DNA of 44,446 bases. Source: Anaerolineales bacterium (GTDB lineage Bacteria; Chloroflexota; Anaerolineae; Anaerolineales; UBA6663). The notes beneath the pieces were generated by a model, which worked only from the letters and a program-made list of their open reading frames with translations, searched no databases and was not told where the DNA came from. Below, piece by piece: positions 1 to 7,522 of this stretch; position 1 is the stretch's first letter, and each line of letters starts with the position of its first letter. Location: contig JAEURK010000358.1 of the NCBI GenBank assembly GCA_016789175.1, forward strand, positions 1-44,446. The letters run 5' to 3'. The position numbers were made by a program, and so were the translations under genes.

Positions 1-132
1 CGGCCGGGCCGGCCTGGGGGGTAGCGCGGGCCCCACCCCCCCAACGGCTGCGCATGGTAAATCGGGCCACCGGGGGGGGGCTCGGGGGGTGGGGGCGCCC
101 CCCCCCCCCCCGGCCCACCCCGTCTTTCCCCT
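1..132. other. Low-complexity G/C homopolymer tract at window edge
   Basis: This stretch is almost only G and C, with runs of up to about ten identical bases near 73-80 and 100-111. No gene is supported here; short reading frames across it are proline/glycine-rich and look like chance. It may be a contig end with poorly resolved homopolymers, or a real G-quadruplex-forming tract. The sequence becomes ordinary from about position 120. Confidence 0.6.
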
Positions 133-138
133 TATCAT
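133..138 (+). promoter_or_regulatory. -10 box (TATCAT), leaderless start for the threonine synthase gene
   Basis: TATCAT ends six bases before the ATG at 145, so transcription would begin at or next to the start codon. No Shine-Dalgarno sequence precedes that ATG, which fits a leaderless mRNA. No -35 box is visible in the C-rich DNA upstream. Confidence 0.45.
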
Positions 139-144
139 TGAGCC

Positions 145-1224
145 ATGATGACCTTCAAATGCACCAGCTGCGGGCGACCACAGCCGCTCACCTTCACGGG
201 CTTCCTGTGCCCCACCTGCACCGGCTTGCTGGGCCTGGCGCAGCCGCCCGTCTTTGACGCCGGCCGAATCGATCTGAGCCTACCCGGAATCTGGCGCTAT
301 CGCCCCACGCTCGGGCTTCCCGACGACGCGCCGGTGGTCACATTGGGGGAAGGCAACACGCCCCTGATCCCGCTCGCGCTTAACGGCCGCACGATTCATT
401 TCAAGCATGAGGGGCTGAACCCGACCGGCGCGTTCAAGGATCGCGGCATGGCCGTGGTCTTCAGCTGGCTGCGGCTGCTGGGCGTGACCGAGGCGATCGA
501 GGACTCGTCCGGCAACGCCGGCGCGTCCTTCGCAGCCTATGCCGCCTGCTCCGGTGTGAAAGCCCGCGTGTTCGTCCCGGCAGGAGCAGCCGGCGCAAAG
601 CGCCGTCAGATCGAAGCCTATGGGGCCGATCTGGTCGCGATCGACGGGCCGCGCTCGAAGGCGGCCGAGGCCGCCCGTGCCGCGGCCCTTGCCGGCGCCG
701 TGTACGCCAGCCACGTGTTCAACCCGCTCGGGCTGCTCGGCAATGCGACCTGCGCGTACGAAATCGTGGCGCAGCTTGGGCGCGCGCCCGAGGCCGTCAT
801 CCTGCCGGTCGGGCACGGCACGCTTCTACTGGGCCTCTCGCTCGGGTTCCAGGCGCTCAAGGCCGCGGGCGTCATCCCGGCCGTCCCGCGACTGATCGGG
901 GTCCAGGCCATGGCCTGCGCGCCGCTGTGGGCCGTGGCGAAGCATGGGCGCCAGGGGCTCGATTGGGTGACCGAGGGCGAGACGATTGCCGAAGGGATCC
1001 GCGTCGTGCAGCCGTTGCGCGGCGACGCCGTGCTCGCCGCGATCACGGCCAGCGGCGGGAGCCTGTATGCCATCGATGACGACCAGATCCGCACGGGCCA
1101 CGGTGAATTGGCCCGGCGCGGCCTGTTCGTCGAGCTGACCAGCGCCGCGGTCTGGCCCGTGCTCGCCGAGACCTCGGGCGACGTGGTCGCAATCCTCACC
1201 GGCCACGGATTGAAGAGCGTTTAG
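145..1224 (+). CDS. thrC: Threonine synthase-like PLP enzyme
   Basis: This 359-residue protein is a fold-type II pyridoxal-phosphate enzyme of the threonine synthase group, which converts O-phosphohomoserine to threonine. An N-terminal zinc-ribbon-like knuckle uses Cys6, Cys9, Cys22 and Cys25. The PLP lysine is Lys98 in GAFKDRG, the usual threonine synthase motif, and the phosphate/substrate loop is DSSGNAGAS. A glycine-rich PVGHGTLLLG segment around residue 220 follows the family pattern. The length matches short bacterial ThrC. ATG 145 was chosen over ATG 148 because either gives the same frame and both follow the -10 box. The gene is convergent with the thiolase gene. A related lyase acting on another substrate cannot be excluded. 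Confidence 0.85.
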   Translation: MMTFKCTSCGRPQPLTFTGFLCPTCTGLLGLAQPPVFDAGRIDLSLPGIWRYRPTLGLPDDAPVVTLGEGNTPLIPLALNGRTIHFKHEGLNPTGAFKDRGMAVVFSWLRLLGVTEAIEDSSGNAGASFAAYAACSGVKARVFVPAGAAGAKRRQIEAYGADLVAIDGPRSKAAEAARAAALAGAVYASHVFNPLGLLGNATCAYEIVAQLGRAPEAVILPVGHGTLLLGLSLGFQALKAAGVIPAVPRLIGVQAMACAPLWAVAKHGRQGLDWVTEGETIAEGIRVVQPLRGDAVLAAITASGGSLYAIDDDQIRTGHGELARRGLFVELTSAAVWPVLAETSGDVVAILTGHGLKSV

Positions 1225-1285
1225 CGAGAGGCGAGCGGCGAACGCTCTTCGCCCTTCACTCCTCTCTCCTCGCCCCCCGCCTGAC

Positions 1286-2461
1286 TCACCTCAGGTTCTC
1301 GAACACCCCGGCCGCGCCCATGCCGCCGCCGATACACATCGTCACCAGGCCGTAGCGCGCCTTGCGCCGGGCCAGCTCGTTCATCAATGAAATCGTCAGC
1401 TTCGCGCCCGAGCACCCGAGCGGATGCCCGAGCGCGATCGCACCGCCATTGACGTTGACGCGCGCCGGGTCCAGCTCAAGAACCCGCATCACGGCCAGCG
1501 CCTGGGCCGCGAAGGCCTCGTTGAGCTCGATCAGGTCGATGTCGGCGAGCGTCAGCCCGGCCAGCCTGAGCGCCTTGGGCACCGCCACGATCGGGCCGAT
1601 GCCCATCACCTGCGGCGGCACGCCGCCGACCGCGAACGACACAAAACGCGCCAGCGGCGTGAGACCCAGCGCTTCGGCCCGCGCCCGGCTCATCACGACC
1701 ACGGCCGCCGCGCCGTCGTTCATCGGCGACGCGTTGCCGGCCGTCACCGTGCCGTCGGCGGCGAAGACCGGCTTGAGCCCGGCCAGGGCCGCGGCCGTCG
1801 TCTCACGGCGGGGCGACTCGTCGACGGCGAATATCGAGTGCGCGACACGCGCGGCGCCGTCGGCGAACTCCGTGACCGCCACCTCCACCGGCACGATCTC
1901 GCCAACGAAGCGCCCGGCGTCGATCGCGGCCAGCGCCTTCTGGTGCGAGGCAAGCGCAAAAGCGTCCTGGTCCTCTCGGCTGACCCGATACGCGCGCGCG
2001 ACCTGTTCGGCGGTCAGGCCCATCGGCATATACACCTCGGGGCTGACGGCAACCAGCGCCGGGTTGGGCGAGAACACGTTGCCGGCCATCCCGACGCTGC
2101 TCATCGACTCGACCCCGCCGGCCACCAGGGCCTCGGCCTGCCCGGTCATGATCTGCTGCGCAGCCAGGGCGATCGACTGCAGCCCCGACGCGCAGAACCG
2201 GTTGATGGTCTGTCCCGGCACCTCGACCGGCAGCCCGGCCCGCAACGCCGCCACCCGTCCGATGTTCATGCCCTGCGCGGCCTCGGGCATCGCGCAGCCC
2301 AGGATCACGTCCTCGATCAGGGCCGGATCCAACCCCGTGGCCCGCTCGACCGCGGCCGCAATCGCGACAGCCGCCAGATCATCCGGCCGCGTCGCGCGCA
2401 AGGCCCCCTTGGCAGCTCTCCCGACCGGCGTCCGCGCACCCGAGACAATCACTGCATCCAT
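1286..2461 (-). CDS. fadA: Acetyl-CoA acyltransferase (thiolase)
   Basis: A 391-residue thiolase that cleaves 3-ketoacyl-CoA with CoA, the last step of beta-oxidation. The nucleophile is Cys90 in NRFCASG. The catalytic His346 lies in LGHPLGCSG and the acid/base Cys376 in CIGGGMGAA. The [11 protein letters not shown] segment is also typical. I start it at ATG 2461 because the conserved [14 protein letters not shown] begins there and GGAG lies at 2467-2470 with suitable spacing; the frame is open a further 26 codons upstream, but that part is not thiolase-like. It is the last gene of a minus-strand operon behind an HADH/enoyl-hydratase gene, which argues for degradation rather than biosynthesis. 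A biosynthetic acetoacetyl-CoA thiolase is the alternative. Confidence 0.92.
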   Translation of the reverse strand: MDAVIVSGARTPVGRAAKGALRATRPDDLAAVAIAAAVERATGLDPALIEDVILGCAMPEAAQGMNIGRVAALRAGLPVEVPGQTINRFCASGLQSIALAAQQIMTGQAEALVAGGVESMSSVGMAGNVFSPNPALVAVSPEVYMPMGLTAEQVARAYRVSREDQDAFALASHQKALAAIDAGRFVGEIVPVEVAVTEFADGAARVAHSIFAVDESPRRETTAAALAGLKPVFAADGTVTAGNASPMNDGAAAVVVMSRARAEALGLTPLARFVSFAVGGVPPQVMGIGPIVAVPKALRLAGLTLADIDLIELNEAFAAQALAVMRVLELDPARVNVNGGAIALGHPLGCSGAKLTISLMNELARRKARYGLVTMCIGGGMGAAGVFENLR

Positions 2462-2487
2462 GTCAACTCCGTTGGCTGGGAAGGATT

Positions 2488-2550
2488 GCTGAGTCAGGGT
2501 GGGCCTCGGGGCGGGGCGACGCCCGGACCCGAGGCCCACCCCGACTCAGC
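2488..2550 (-). repeat. 23-bp inverted repeat in the HADH-thiolase junction
   Basis: Arms 2488-2510 and 2528-2550 are complementary over 23 bp with one mismatch, around a 17-base loop. It lies between the fadN-type stop and the thiolase start and has no T-run, so it looks more like an mRNA-stability or partial attenuation hairpin than an intrinsic terminator. Confidence 0.7.
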
Positions 2551-2559
2551 GGCCTTCAC

Positions 2560-4935
2560 TCAATTCCTCAGCGGCTTGCCGTTCTTGAGCATGTAGCTGA
2601 TCCGGTCCTGGGTCTTGGGCTCGGTCAGGAGCGAGAGGAAGGCCTCGCGCTCGAGATCAAGGAGGTAATCCTCGGTGACCCAGGTCGGCTGCGTGAGATC
2701 GCCGCCCGCCAGCACGTGCGCAAGCTTGCGCGCGATCAGGGCATCGTGGCTGCTGATGAACTTCCCCCAGCGCAATTGCTCGATCGCCATCAGCATCGCG
2801 GCCTTGCCGCGCGCGCCGGCCGCGTACACGCTCGGCGCGTGCCGGTCCGGCGGCACGTAGCCCGAGTCGGCCAGGTCGAGCGCGACCCGCTTGGCGTGGC
2901 CGACCAGGTCCTCGTCGTTGGCCACGATCAGGTCGTGCACGCCCACGAAGCCGAGCGCGCGCGCCTGTGCCGCGCTCTCGCTGACTTTGGCGTAGCCGAT
3001 GGTCTCGAAGACCTTCTGCAGGAACGGCAGCGGATCGACGCGCGGGTCGGCGGCCAACGGTGGCGAGACGACGCGACGCAGGAGTTCCTTGCAGCCGCCC
3101 AGGGCCGGGATCAGGCCGACGCCGGCTTCGACCAGGCCCATGTAGGTCTCGGCCGAGGCCACTATCCGCGCGCCCGTGAAAGCCAGCTCGACGCCGCCGC
3201 CCAGCACGCGCTGGCGCGGCGCGGTGACCACCGGCTTGGGCGCGCAGCGCAGATCGAGCACCCACTGCTGCAGGTCGCGAGCGGCCGCCTCGAGCGCCGC
3301 CGGGTCGCCGGCCGCGAGCACGAACATGCCGATGTTGGCGCCCAGCGAGAAGTCCTTGCCCTGGTTGGCGATCACCAGCGCGCGCCATTCGTCGCGGGCC
3401 AGCCATTCGAGCGCGGCCCGTCCGATGTCGACCGTGAAGGTGTCGAGCGTGTTGCCCTTGGAGTGGAACTCGAAGCCGAGCACGCCGTCGCCGAGGTCGA
3501 GCAGGCTGGCCGAGGCGTTGCGCTTGAGCTCGCGGCGGGCGCCGTCCTCGGCGCGCAGCGAGACCGTCAGTCGCGGGCGCTCGACCGGCACGAAGGCGCG
3601 TTTCTCGGGATGATAGACCTCGCGCCCGCCCTGGCCGGCGCGATAGAACCCGGTCGCGCCGCTCGCGGCCAGCGCCGTCACCCACTCGGGCACGCCGATC
3701 TCACGCGCCTGCATGAGCGCGATGCCCGGCGCGAGGCCGATCACGTCCCAGATCTCGAACGGGCCGAGCTCACTGCCAAAGCCATGTCGCATGGCCTGGT
3801 CGACGGCGTAGGGCGTGTCCGCGATCTCGGGGATGCGGCGCGCGGCGTACGCCAGGATCGGGAGCGTGGTCTCGATGACGTAAGCGCCGCCGCGGTCGTC
3901 GGCCCATTTCGGGTCGCTGAAGATCTCGCGCAGCCGTTCGGCGAGCGGCAGGTCCTTCGTGGCGCCGATCACGTCGAAGCGCGGCTTGGTCGGCGGTTTG
4001 TGTTCGAGCGTGGCCAGATCCAGGACGTGGAAGGATTTGTTCCCGGCCTCGTCCTTGACGGCCTTATAGAAGCCTTGCCCGGTCTTGTTGCCCAGCCACT
4101 TGCGCGCCAGCAGCTGCTGCACCGGCGCCGGCATCTGAAACAGTTCGCGGCTGTCATCATCGGGGGCCAGCTCGAACAGGTTGGCGTTGACGTGCGCCAT
4201 CACGTCCAGGCCGACCAGATCGGCCAGCCGGAACGTGCCGGTCTTGGGGTTGCCCAGCACCGGCCCGCTGAGCACATCGGCTTCCTCGACCGTGTAGCCG
4301 TTGTCGATGGCCGCGATGCTGCGGTACTGGCCGACGAAGGCGCCGATGCGGTTGGCGATGAAGTTGGGCGTGTCCTTGCAGCGCACGACCACTTTGCCCA
4401 GCCGCGCGCCGGCGAAGTCCTCGAACGCGTCCACCATGGCCGGGTCGGTGTCACCCGTGGGGATGACCTCGAGCAGTTTGAGATAGCGCGGCGGATTGAA
4501 GAAGTGCGTGCCAAAGAACGCGCGCCGAAACTCAACGCCGCGCTCGGCCGCGATGGACCCGATCGGGATGCCCGAGGTGTTGGTCGTGACGATCGCGCCC
4601 GGCCGGCGCAACGGCTCGAGCCTGGCCATCAGCGCCTGTTTGGGTTCCAGGCGCTCGATGATGACCTCGATGATCCAGTCCGCTTCGCGCCCGGCTCGTT
4701 CGAGGTCGTCTTCGGTGTTTCCCAATGTCACACGCGCCGCCGCTTCGGGACCGCTCAACGCAGCGGGCCGGGCCTTCACCTGCCGCTCCCACAGCCCTCT
4801 GACGACGGCGTTGCGGTCCGGGCCGTCCGTGGGCACATCCAACAGCGTCACGCTCAAGCCCACGTTCGCGCAATGCGCCGCGATCCCGCCGCCCATGGTG
4901 CCCGCGCCGATGACCAGGACCCGTTGAATGTGCAT
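2560..4935 (-). CDS. fadN: 3-hydroxyacyl-CoA dehydrogenase / enoyl-CoA hydratase
   Basis: A 791-residue bifunctional beta-oxidation enzyme, close to the length of Bacillus FadN. The dehydrogenase half comes first: an NAD-binding Rossmann motif VIGAGTMGGGIA at residues 8-19, then THFFNPP with the catalytic histidine near residue 140. The C-terminal third is crotonase-like, with the oxyanion-hole segment KDFSLGANIG and glutamates in GGGVELAF and VEAGVGLIPALGG. This order (HADH then ECH) is that of FadN and opposite to FadB/FadJ. AAGGAG at 4940-4945 supports the ATG at 4935. It lies between the acyl-CoA dehydrogenase and thiolase genes, each separated by a palindrome. Expected in the cytoplasm, probably complexed with the thiolase. 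Confidence 0.93.
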   Translation of the reverse strand: MHIQRVLVIGAGTMGGGIAAHCANVGLSVTLLDVPTDGPDRNAVVRGLWERQVKARPAALSGPEAAARVTLGNTEDDLERAGREADWIIEVIIERLEPKQALMARLEPLRRPGAIVTTNTSGIPIGSIAAERGVEFRRAFFGTHFFNPPRYLKLLEVIPTGDTDPAMVDAFEDFAGARLGKVVVRCKDTPNFIANRIGAFVGQYRSIAAIDNGYTVEEADVLSGPVLGNPKTGTFRLADLVGLDVMAHVNANLFELAPDDDSRELFQMPAPVQQLLARKWLGNKTGQGFYKAVKDEAGNKSFHVLDLATLEHKPPTKPRFDVIGATKDLPLAERLREIFSDPKWADDRGGAYVIETTLPILAYAARRIPEIADTPYAVDQAMRHGFGSELGPFEIWDVIGLAPGIALMQAREIGVPEWVTALAASGATGFYRAGQGGREVYHPEKRAFVPVERPRLTVSLRAEDGARRELKRNASASLLDLGDGVLGFEFHSKGNTLDTFTVDIGRAALEWLARDEWRALVIANQGKDFSLGANIGMFVLAAGDPAALEAAARDLQQWVLDLRCAPKPVVTAPRQRVLGGGVELAFTGARIVASAETYMGLVEAGVGLIPALGGCKELLRRVVSPPLAADPRVDPLPFLQKVFETIGYAKVSESAAQARALGFVGVHDLIVANDEDLVGHAKRVALDLADSGYVPPDRHAPSVYAAGARGKAAMLMAIEQLRWGKFISSHDALIARKLAHVLAGGDLTQPTWVTEDYLLDLEREAFLSLLTEPKTQDRISYMLKNGKPLRN

Positions 4936-4949
4936 GGAACTCCTTGAAA

Positions 4950-5014
4950 TGCTGATTGTTGATTTCTGATTGCTGATTGGCAGCCAATCAGCAATCAGAA
5001 ATCAACAATCAGCA
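4950..5014. repeat. Perfect 65-bp palindrome built from GATTG words
   Basis: Arms 4950-4981 and 4983-5014 are perfectly complementary around a single central base. The arms are built from repeated short words (GCTGATTG, GATTGTTG, GATTTCTG). It fills most of the gap between the acyl-CoA dehydrogenase stop and the fadN start. A related element lies at 44356-44425. Confidence 0.9.
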
Positions 5015-5015
5015 A

Positions 5016-6287
5016 TCACACAAACGCCTGCATCCCCGTGATCTCGCGTCCGACCACCAGGGTGTTGATCTCGTGCGTGCCCTCGTAGGAGTAAACGGCC
5101 TCCATGTCGGCGAAGTGGCGGGCGACGTGGCGGTCGATGAGGATGCCGTTACCACCGAGGGTCTCACGCGCCAGGGCGACCACGCGCCGGGCTTTCGAGG
5201 CGTTGAACATCTTGACCAATGCGGCCTGGCCGTCGGTCATCTGGCCGGCGGCGCCCAGCGTGCTCAACCGCCAGGCCAGCAGTTTCATGGCCTCGAGCTC
5301 GGACAACATTTCGACCAGCTTGGCCTGGATCAGCTGGAAGCCCGCGATCGGCCGGCCGAACTGCACGCGGCTCTTGGCGTAGGCCAGTGCGAATTCGTAG
5401 GCGGCCTGGGCGTGACCGATCGCGGACCAGGCGACTCCGGCCCGCGTGGTCGCCAGCACGCGCGCCACATCCTTGAACGACCGGCAGCGCTCGAGCTTGT
5501 TGCCGAGCGGCACCCGACAATCTTTCAAAACGATGTCGGCGTTGGGCAGCGCGCGCAGCGCCAGCTTGTGTTCGATCTTGGTGGCCTGGAAACCCGGCGC
5601 GCCCTGCTCCACCACAAACGCGCCGATCTGGCCGGTCTGATCGTCTTGAGCGTAGACGATGATGATGTCGGCGAAGGTTGCGCCGCCGATCCAGCGTTTG
5701 GCGCCGTTGAGCACATAGTGATCGCCGTCGCGCCGGGCCGTGGTGGTGATGTGTGCGGCATCGGAGCCGATCTGGGGTTCGGTCAGGCCGAAGGAGCCGA
5801 TCAACTCGAGCGTCGCCATCGACGGCAGCCAGCGCTGACGCTGCGCCTCGGATCCCAGCTGGTAGATCGACTGCATGGCCAGCCCTGTGGTGACGCCGAA
5901 GAGCGTGGCCATCGAACCATCGCCGCGGGTCAGTTCGTATTGCAGCACGCCCGCGATCAGGGGCGAGAGACCCGGACAGCCATAACCCTGGATGGTGCCG
6001 CCGCCGATCTCCAGCGACGCGATCTTCTTGAAGAGGTGCAGCGGCGTCTCATCGCGTTCCCAGTACGCGCCGATGTAGGGCACGATCTCGGCGTCGACGA
6101 ACGTGCGCACGCGATGGCGTAGCACGCGCTCCTCCGGCGTGAGCAGCCCGTCGAGGTCAAAGTAATCGTGGGCCGCCTCCAGCACGCGCGCCGGCGAGAC
6201 CCCGGCTCCGAGCGTCGACGCATCCGGCGCCGCCTCCGAAGGAGCTTCCATGGGCATTGTCGTGTGTGGACGTTTGAATTTCAGCAT
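5016..6287 (-). CDS. Acyl-CoA dehydrogenase, ACX4/glutaryl-CoA dehydrogenase-like
   Basis: A 423-residue FAD flavoprotein for the first oxidation step of fatty acyl-CoA breakdown. The N-terminal helical part contains IQGYGCPGLSP, the middle has FGLTEPQIGSDA and KRWIGGATFAD, and the catalytic base is Glu402 in YSYEGTHEINTLVVGREITG. From memory, these segments most resemble plant peroxisomal ACX4 (short chain) and glutaryl-CoA dehydrogenase rather than FadE. The substrate chain length cannot be read with confidence. ATG 6287 is preceded by a GAGG at about 6293-6296. The first 30 residues are poorly conserved, so a later start is possible. It is second in the operon after the TetR gene and before fadN. 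Confidence 0.9.
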   Translation of the reverse strand: MLKFKRPHTTMPMEAPSEAAPDASTLGAGVSPARVLEAAHDYFDLDGLLTPEERVLRHRVRTFVDAEIVPYIGAYWERDETPLHLFKKIASLEIGGGTIQGYGCPGLSPLIAGVLQYELTRGDGSMATLFGVTTGLAMQSIYQLGSEAQRQRWLPSMATLELIGSFGLTEPQIGSDAAHITTTARRDGDHYVLNGAKRWIGGATFADIIIVYAQDDQTGQIGAFVVEQGAPGFQATKIEHKLALRALPNADIVLKDCRVPLGNKLERCRSFKDVARVLATTRAGVAWSAIGHAQAAYEFALAYAKSRVQFGRPIAGFQLIQAKLVEMLSELEAMKLLAWRLSTLGAAGQMTDGQAALVKMFNASKARRVVALARETLGGNGILIDRHVARHFADMEAVYSYEGTHEINTLVVGREITGMQAFV

Positions 6288-6380
6288 CCTGGCCTCTTCA
6301 TGAATGGCAGCTCCACACGGTCACGGCCCGACGTCATCCCGGACCGTGCTCGCAATCCATCAGGCGTTTATCCTCTTCGC

Positions 6381-6435
6381 TCTTCCCTCTTCCCTCCTCC
6401 CTCCTCCCTCTTCCCTCTTCCCTCCTCCTCCCTCA
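6381..6435 (-). repeat. Heptamer polypurine tract (GGGAAGA/GGGAGGA) in operon leader
   Basis: On the plus strand the heptamers run TCTTCCC x2, TCCTCCC x2, TCTTCCC x2, then TCCTCC. The transcribed strand of the minus operon therefore carries GGG every seven bases. This satisfies a G3-N4 quadruplex pattern and also presents many Shine-Dalgarno-like purine runs. It overlaps the tetR stop codon and precedes the acyl-CoA dehydrogenase start. Confidence 0.8.
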
Positions 6436-7059
6436 CACCCGCCCCACGGCCAGCCAGGCGGCGAGCAGGTCTTCCACCGCACGGGTGGCCAGGCCGACAG
6501 CGCGTTTCTTTCCGCCGGGCATTTGACGGGCTAGCGCCAGGGCCGCGATGCCATGCAGGGCCGACCACAAGATCGTGACGGCATCGTCCAGGTCGACGGC
6601 CATGACGCCCCGGGCGTCGGCCCAGGCCGCCAGCGATTCGCGCGCCTCAGCCAACGCCAGGGCGCCGGCCTCGCGGTAAGCGCTTGCTTCTACAGCTACA
6701 CCGGTGAGGCCGTGCATGGCCTCGTAAAGGTCTCGCTCGCCCCAGGCGAAGTTGCAGTAAGCGCGCGCGAGCTCGACAGCGGCCGTCTCGGGATCAGCGG
6801 CGCGTTCACGGGCGCCGCGCAGGCGCCCGGCCAGGGCCTGATACCCGACGCGGGCCAGCTCGGCCACCAGCGCCGCCTTGTTTTCGAAGTGGGTGTAGAG
6901 CACCGGCAGGCTGTATTCCACACGCTCGGCCAGCCGCCGCATGGTGACCGCTTCCCAACCATCGGCTGCCGCGATGGCGCGCGCCGCCGCGAGGATGGCC
7001 TGGCGGGTTTGTAGCTTTTCGCGATCCCGGCGGGTCGAAGGGGCCAAGTCACCTAACAT
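6433..7059 (-). CDS. TetR/AcrR-family transcriptional regulator
   Basis: A 208-residue regulator. Residues 15-60 form the TetR DNA-binding domain (TRQAILAAARAI, then the HTH around VTMRRLAERVEYSLPVLYTHFENK). The alpha-helical C-terminal half, ending LAAWLAVGRV, is the ligand-binding and dimer part and resembles the WHG-type TetR C-terminal domain. As first gene of a beta-oxidation operon it most likely senses acyl-CoA and represses the operon, as FadR regulators of Bacillus and Thermus do; this role is inferred from context. The start ATG lies nine bases after a -10 box and has no Shine-Dalgarno sequence, so the mRNA is probably almost leaderless. A 7-bp inverted repeat spans the promoter and start codon, which suggests autoregulation. 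Confidence 0.9.
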   Translation of the reverse strand: MLGDLAPSTRRDREKLQTRQAILAAARAIAAADGWEAVTMRRLAERVEYSLPVLYTHFENKAALVAELARVGYQALAGRLRGARERAADPETAAVELARAYCNFAWGERDLYEAMHGLTGVAVEASAYREAGALALAEARESLAAWADARGVMAVDLDDAVTILWSALHGIAALALARQMPGGKKRAVGLATRAVEDLLAAWLAVGRV

Positions 7060-7086
7060 TGTTCCGAAAATATATCAGCGTTAGGT
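7051..7086 (-). promoter_or_regulatory. Candidate TetR operator (ACCTAAC...GTTAGGT)
   Basis: ACCTAAC at 7051-7057 and GTTAGGT at 7080-7086 form an inverted repeat. It covers the -10 box, the expected transcription start and the first base of the start codon. A repressor bound here would block the whole operon. The 22-bp spacer is long for one TetR dimer, so this remains a candidate. Confidence 0.45.
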
Positions 7087-7098
7087 ATTTGGTGTCAA
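7069..7098 (-). promoter_or_regulatory. Promoter of the beta-oxidation operon
   Basis: On the minus strand a consensus TTGACA (7098-7093) is followed after 18 bp by TATATT (7074-7069). Transcription should start about 7062, only a few bases before ATG 7059. This is one of the best promoter matches in the window. Confidence 0.75.
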
Positions 7099-7156
7099 GA
7101 GGTCTTGTTTTGGCTCACGGGGCAGGCGCCCATCAACCGATTGCCAGAGGCCCTGC

Positions 7157-7522
7157 CTAATCCCCTGCCCGGCGGCGATGCAGACCGCGGGTGCGCGTGA
7201 CCGGCACCACAAACAGGATGCCTGTATCCGGCTGGTCGAGCGGGCCCGTCACGGCCTCCGTGGCGGCGATCAGGCCCTCGACGTCGAAGCCATCCGGCAC
7301 GACCGTAAAGAGCGTGCGGCTGGGATCTTCGCGCGGCCGGAGCAATTGCGCGAGCGACGGGATCAGCGGCAGATCCCCACCCAGACCGTGCTCGGCAACG
7401 TGCTGGCCCAAGCCGGAGCTGTCGATCGACGTGACGCCCGAGACGCCGGCGCCCAGCCACGCCTCCAACACACCCGGGATCTGGTCACTCGAATCCAACA
7501 CCAGGACGATCAACTCAGGCAT
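7157..7522 (-). CDS. PII-like small protein paired with antiporter
   Basis: A 121-residue protein starting MPELIVLVLDSSDQIPGVLEAW, with short beta-strand/helix units and the conserved-looking DTGILFVVPVTRTRGL near the C terminus. The pattern (two beta-alpha-beta units, LFTVV in the middle) fits a PII/CutA-like trimeric fold, but classical PII motifs are not obvious. The start codon lies inside the antiporter gene (8-bp overlap, GAGGA just upstream), so the two are translationally coupled. By analogy with PII-like proteins next to transporters it may gate the antiporter in response to a nucleotide. The coupling is seen; the function is inferred. Confidence 0.6.
   Translation of the reverse strand: MPELIVLVLDSSDQIPGVLEAWLGAGVSGVTSIDSSGLGQHVAEHGLGGDLPLIPSLAQLLRPREDPSRTLFTVVPDGFDVEGLIAATEAVTGPLDQPDTGILFVVPVTRTRGLHRRRAGD

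Noticed and set aside
1286..2539. Thiolase start at 2539
   Set aside because: The extra 26 codons run through an inverted repeat and are not thiolase-like. ATG 2461 has a ribosome-binding site.
2716..4947. 743-codon open frame opposite fadN
   Set aside because: It is antisense to a clear FadN-type enzyme. The translation is Arg/Asp/Gly-rich without domains, as expected in high-GC antisense frames.
4950..5014. Palindrome as an insertion-sequence end
   Set aside because: No transposase gene, no paired end and no target duplication are seen nearby.
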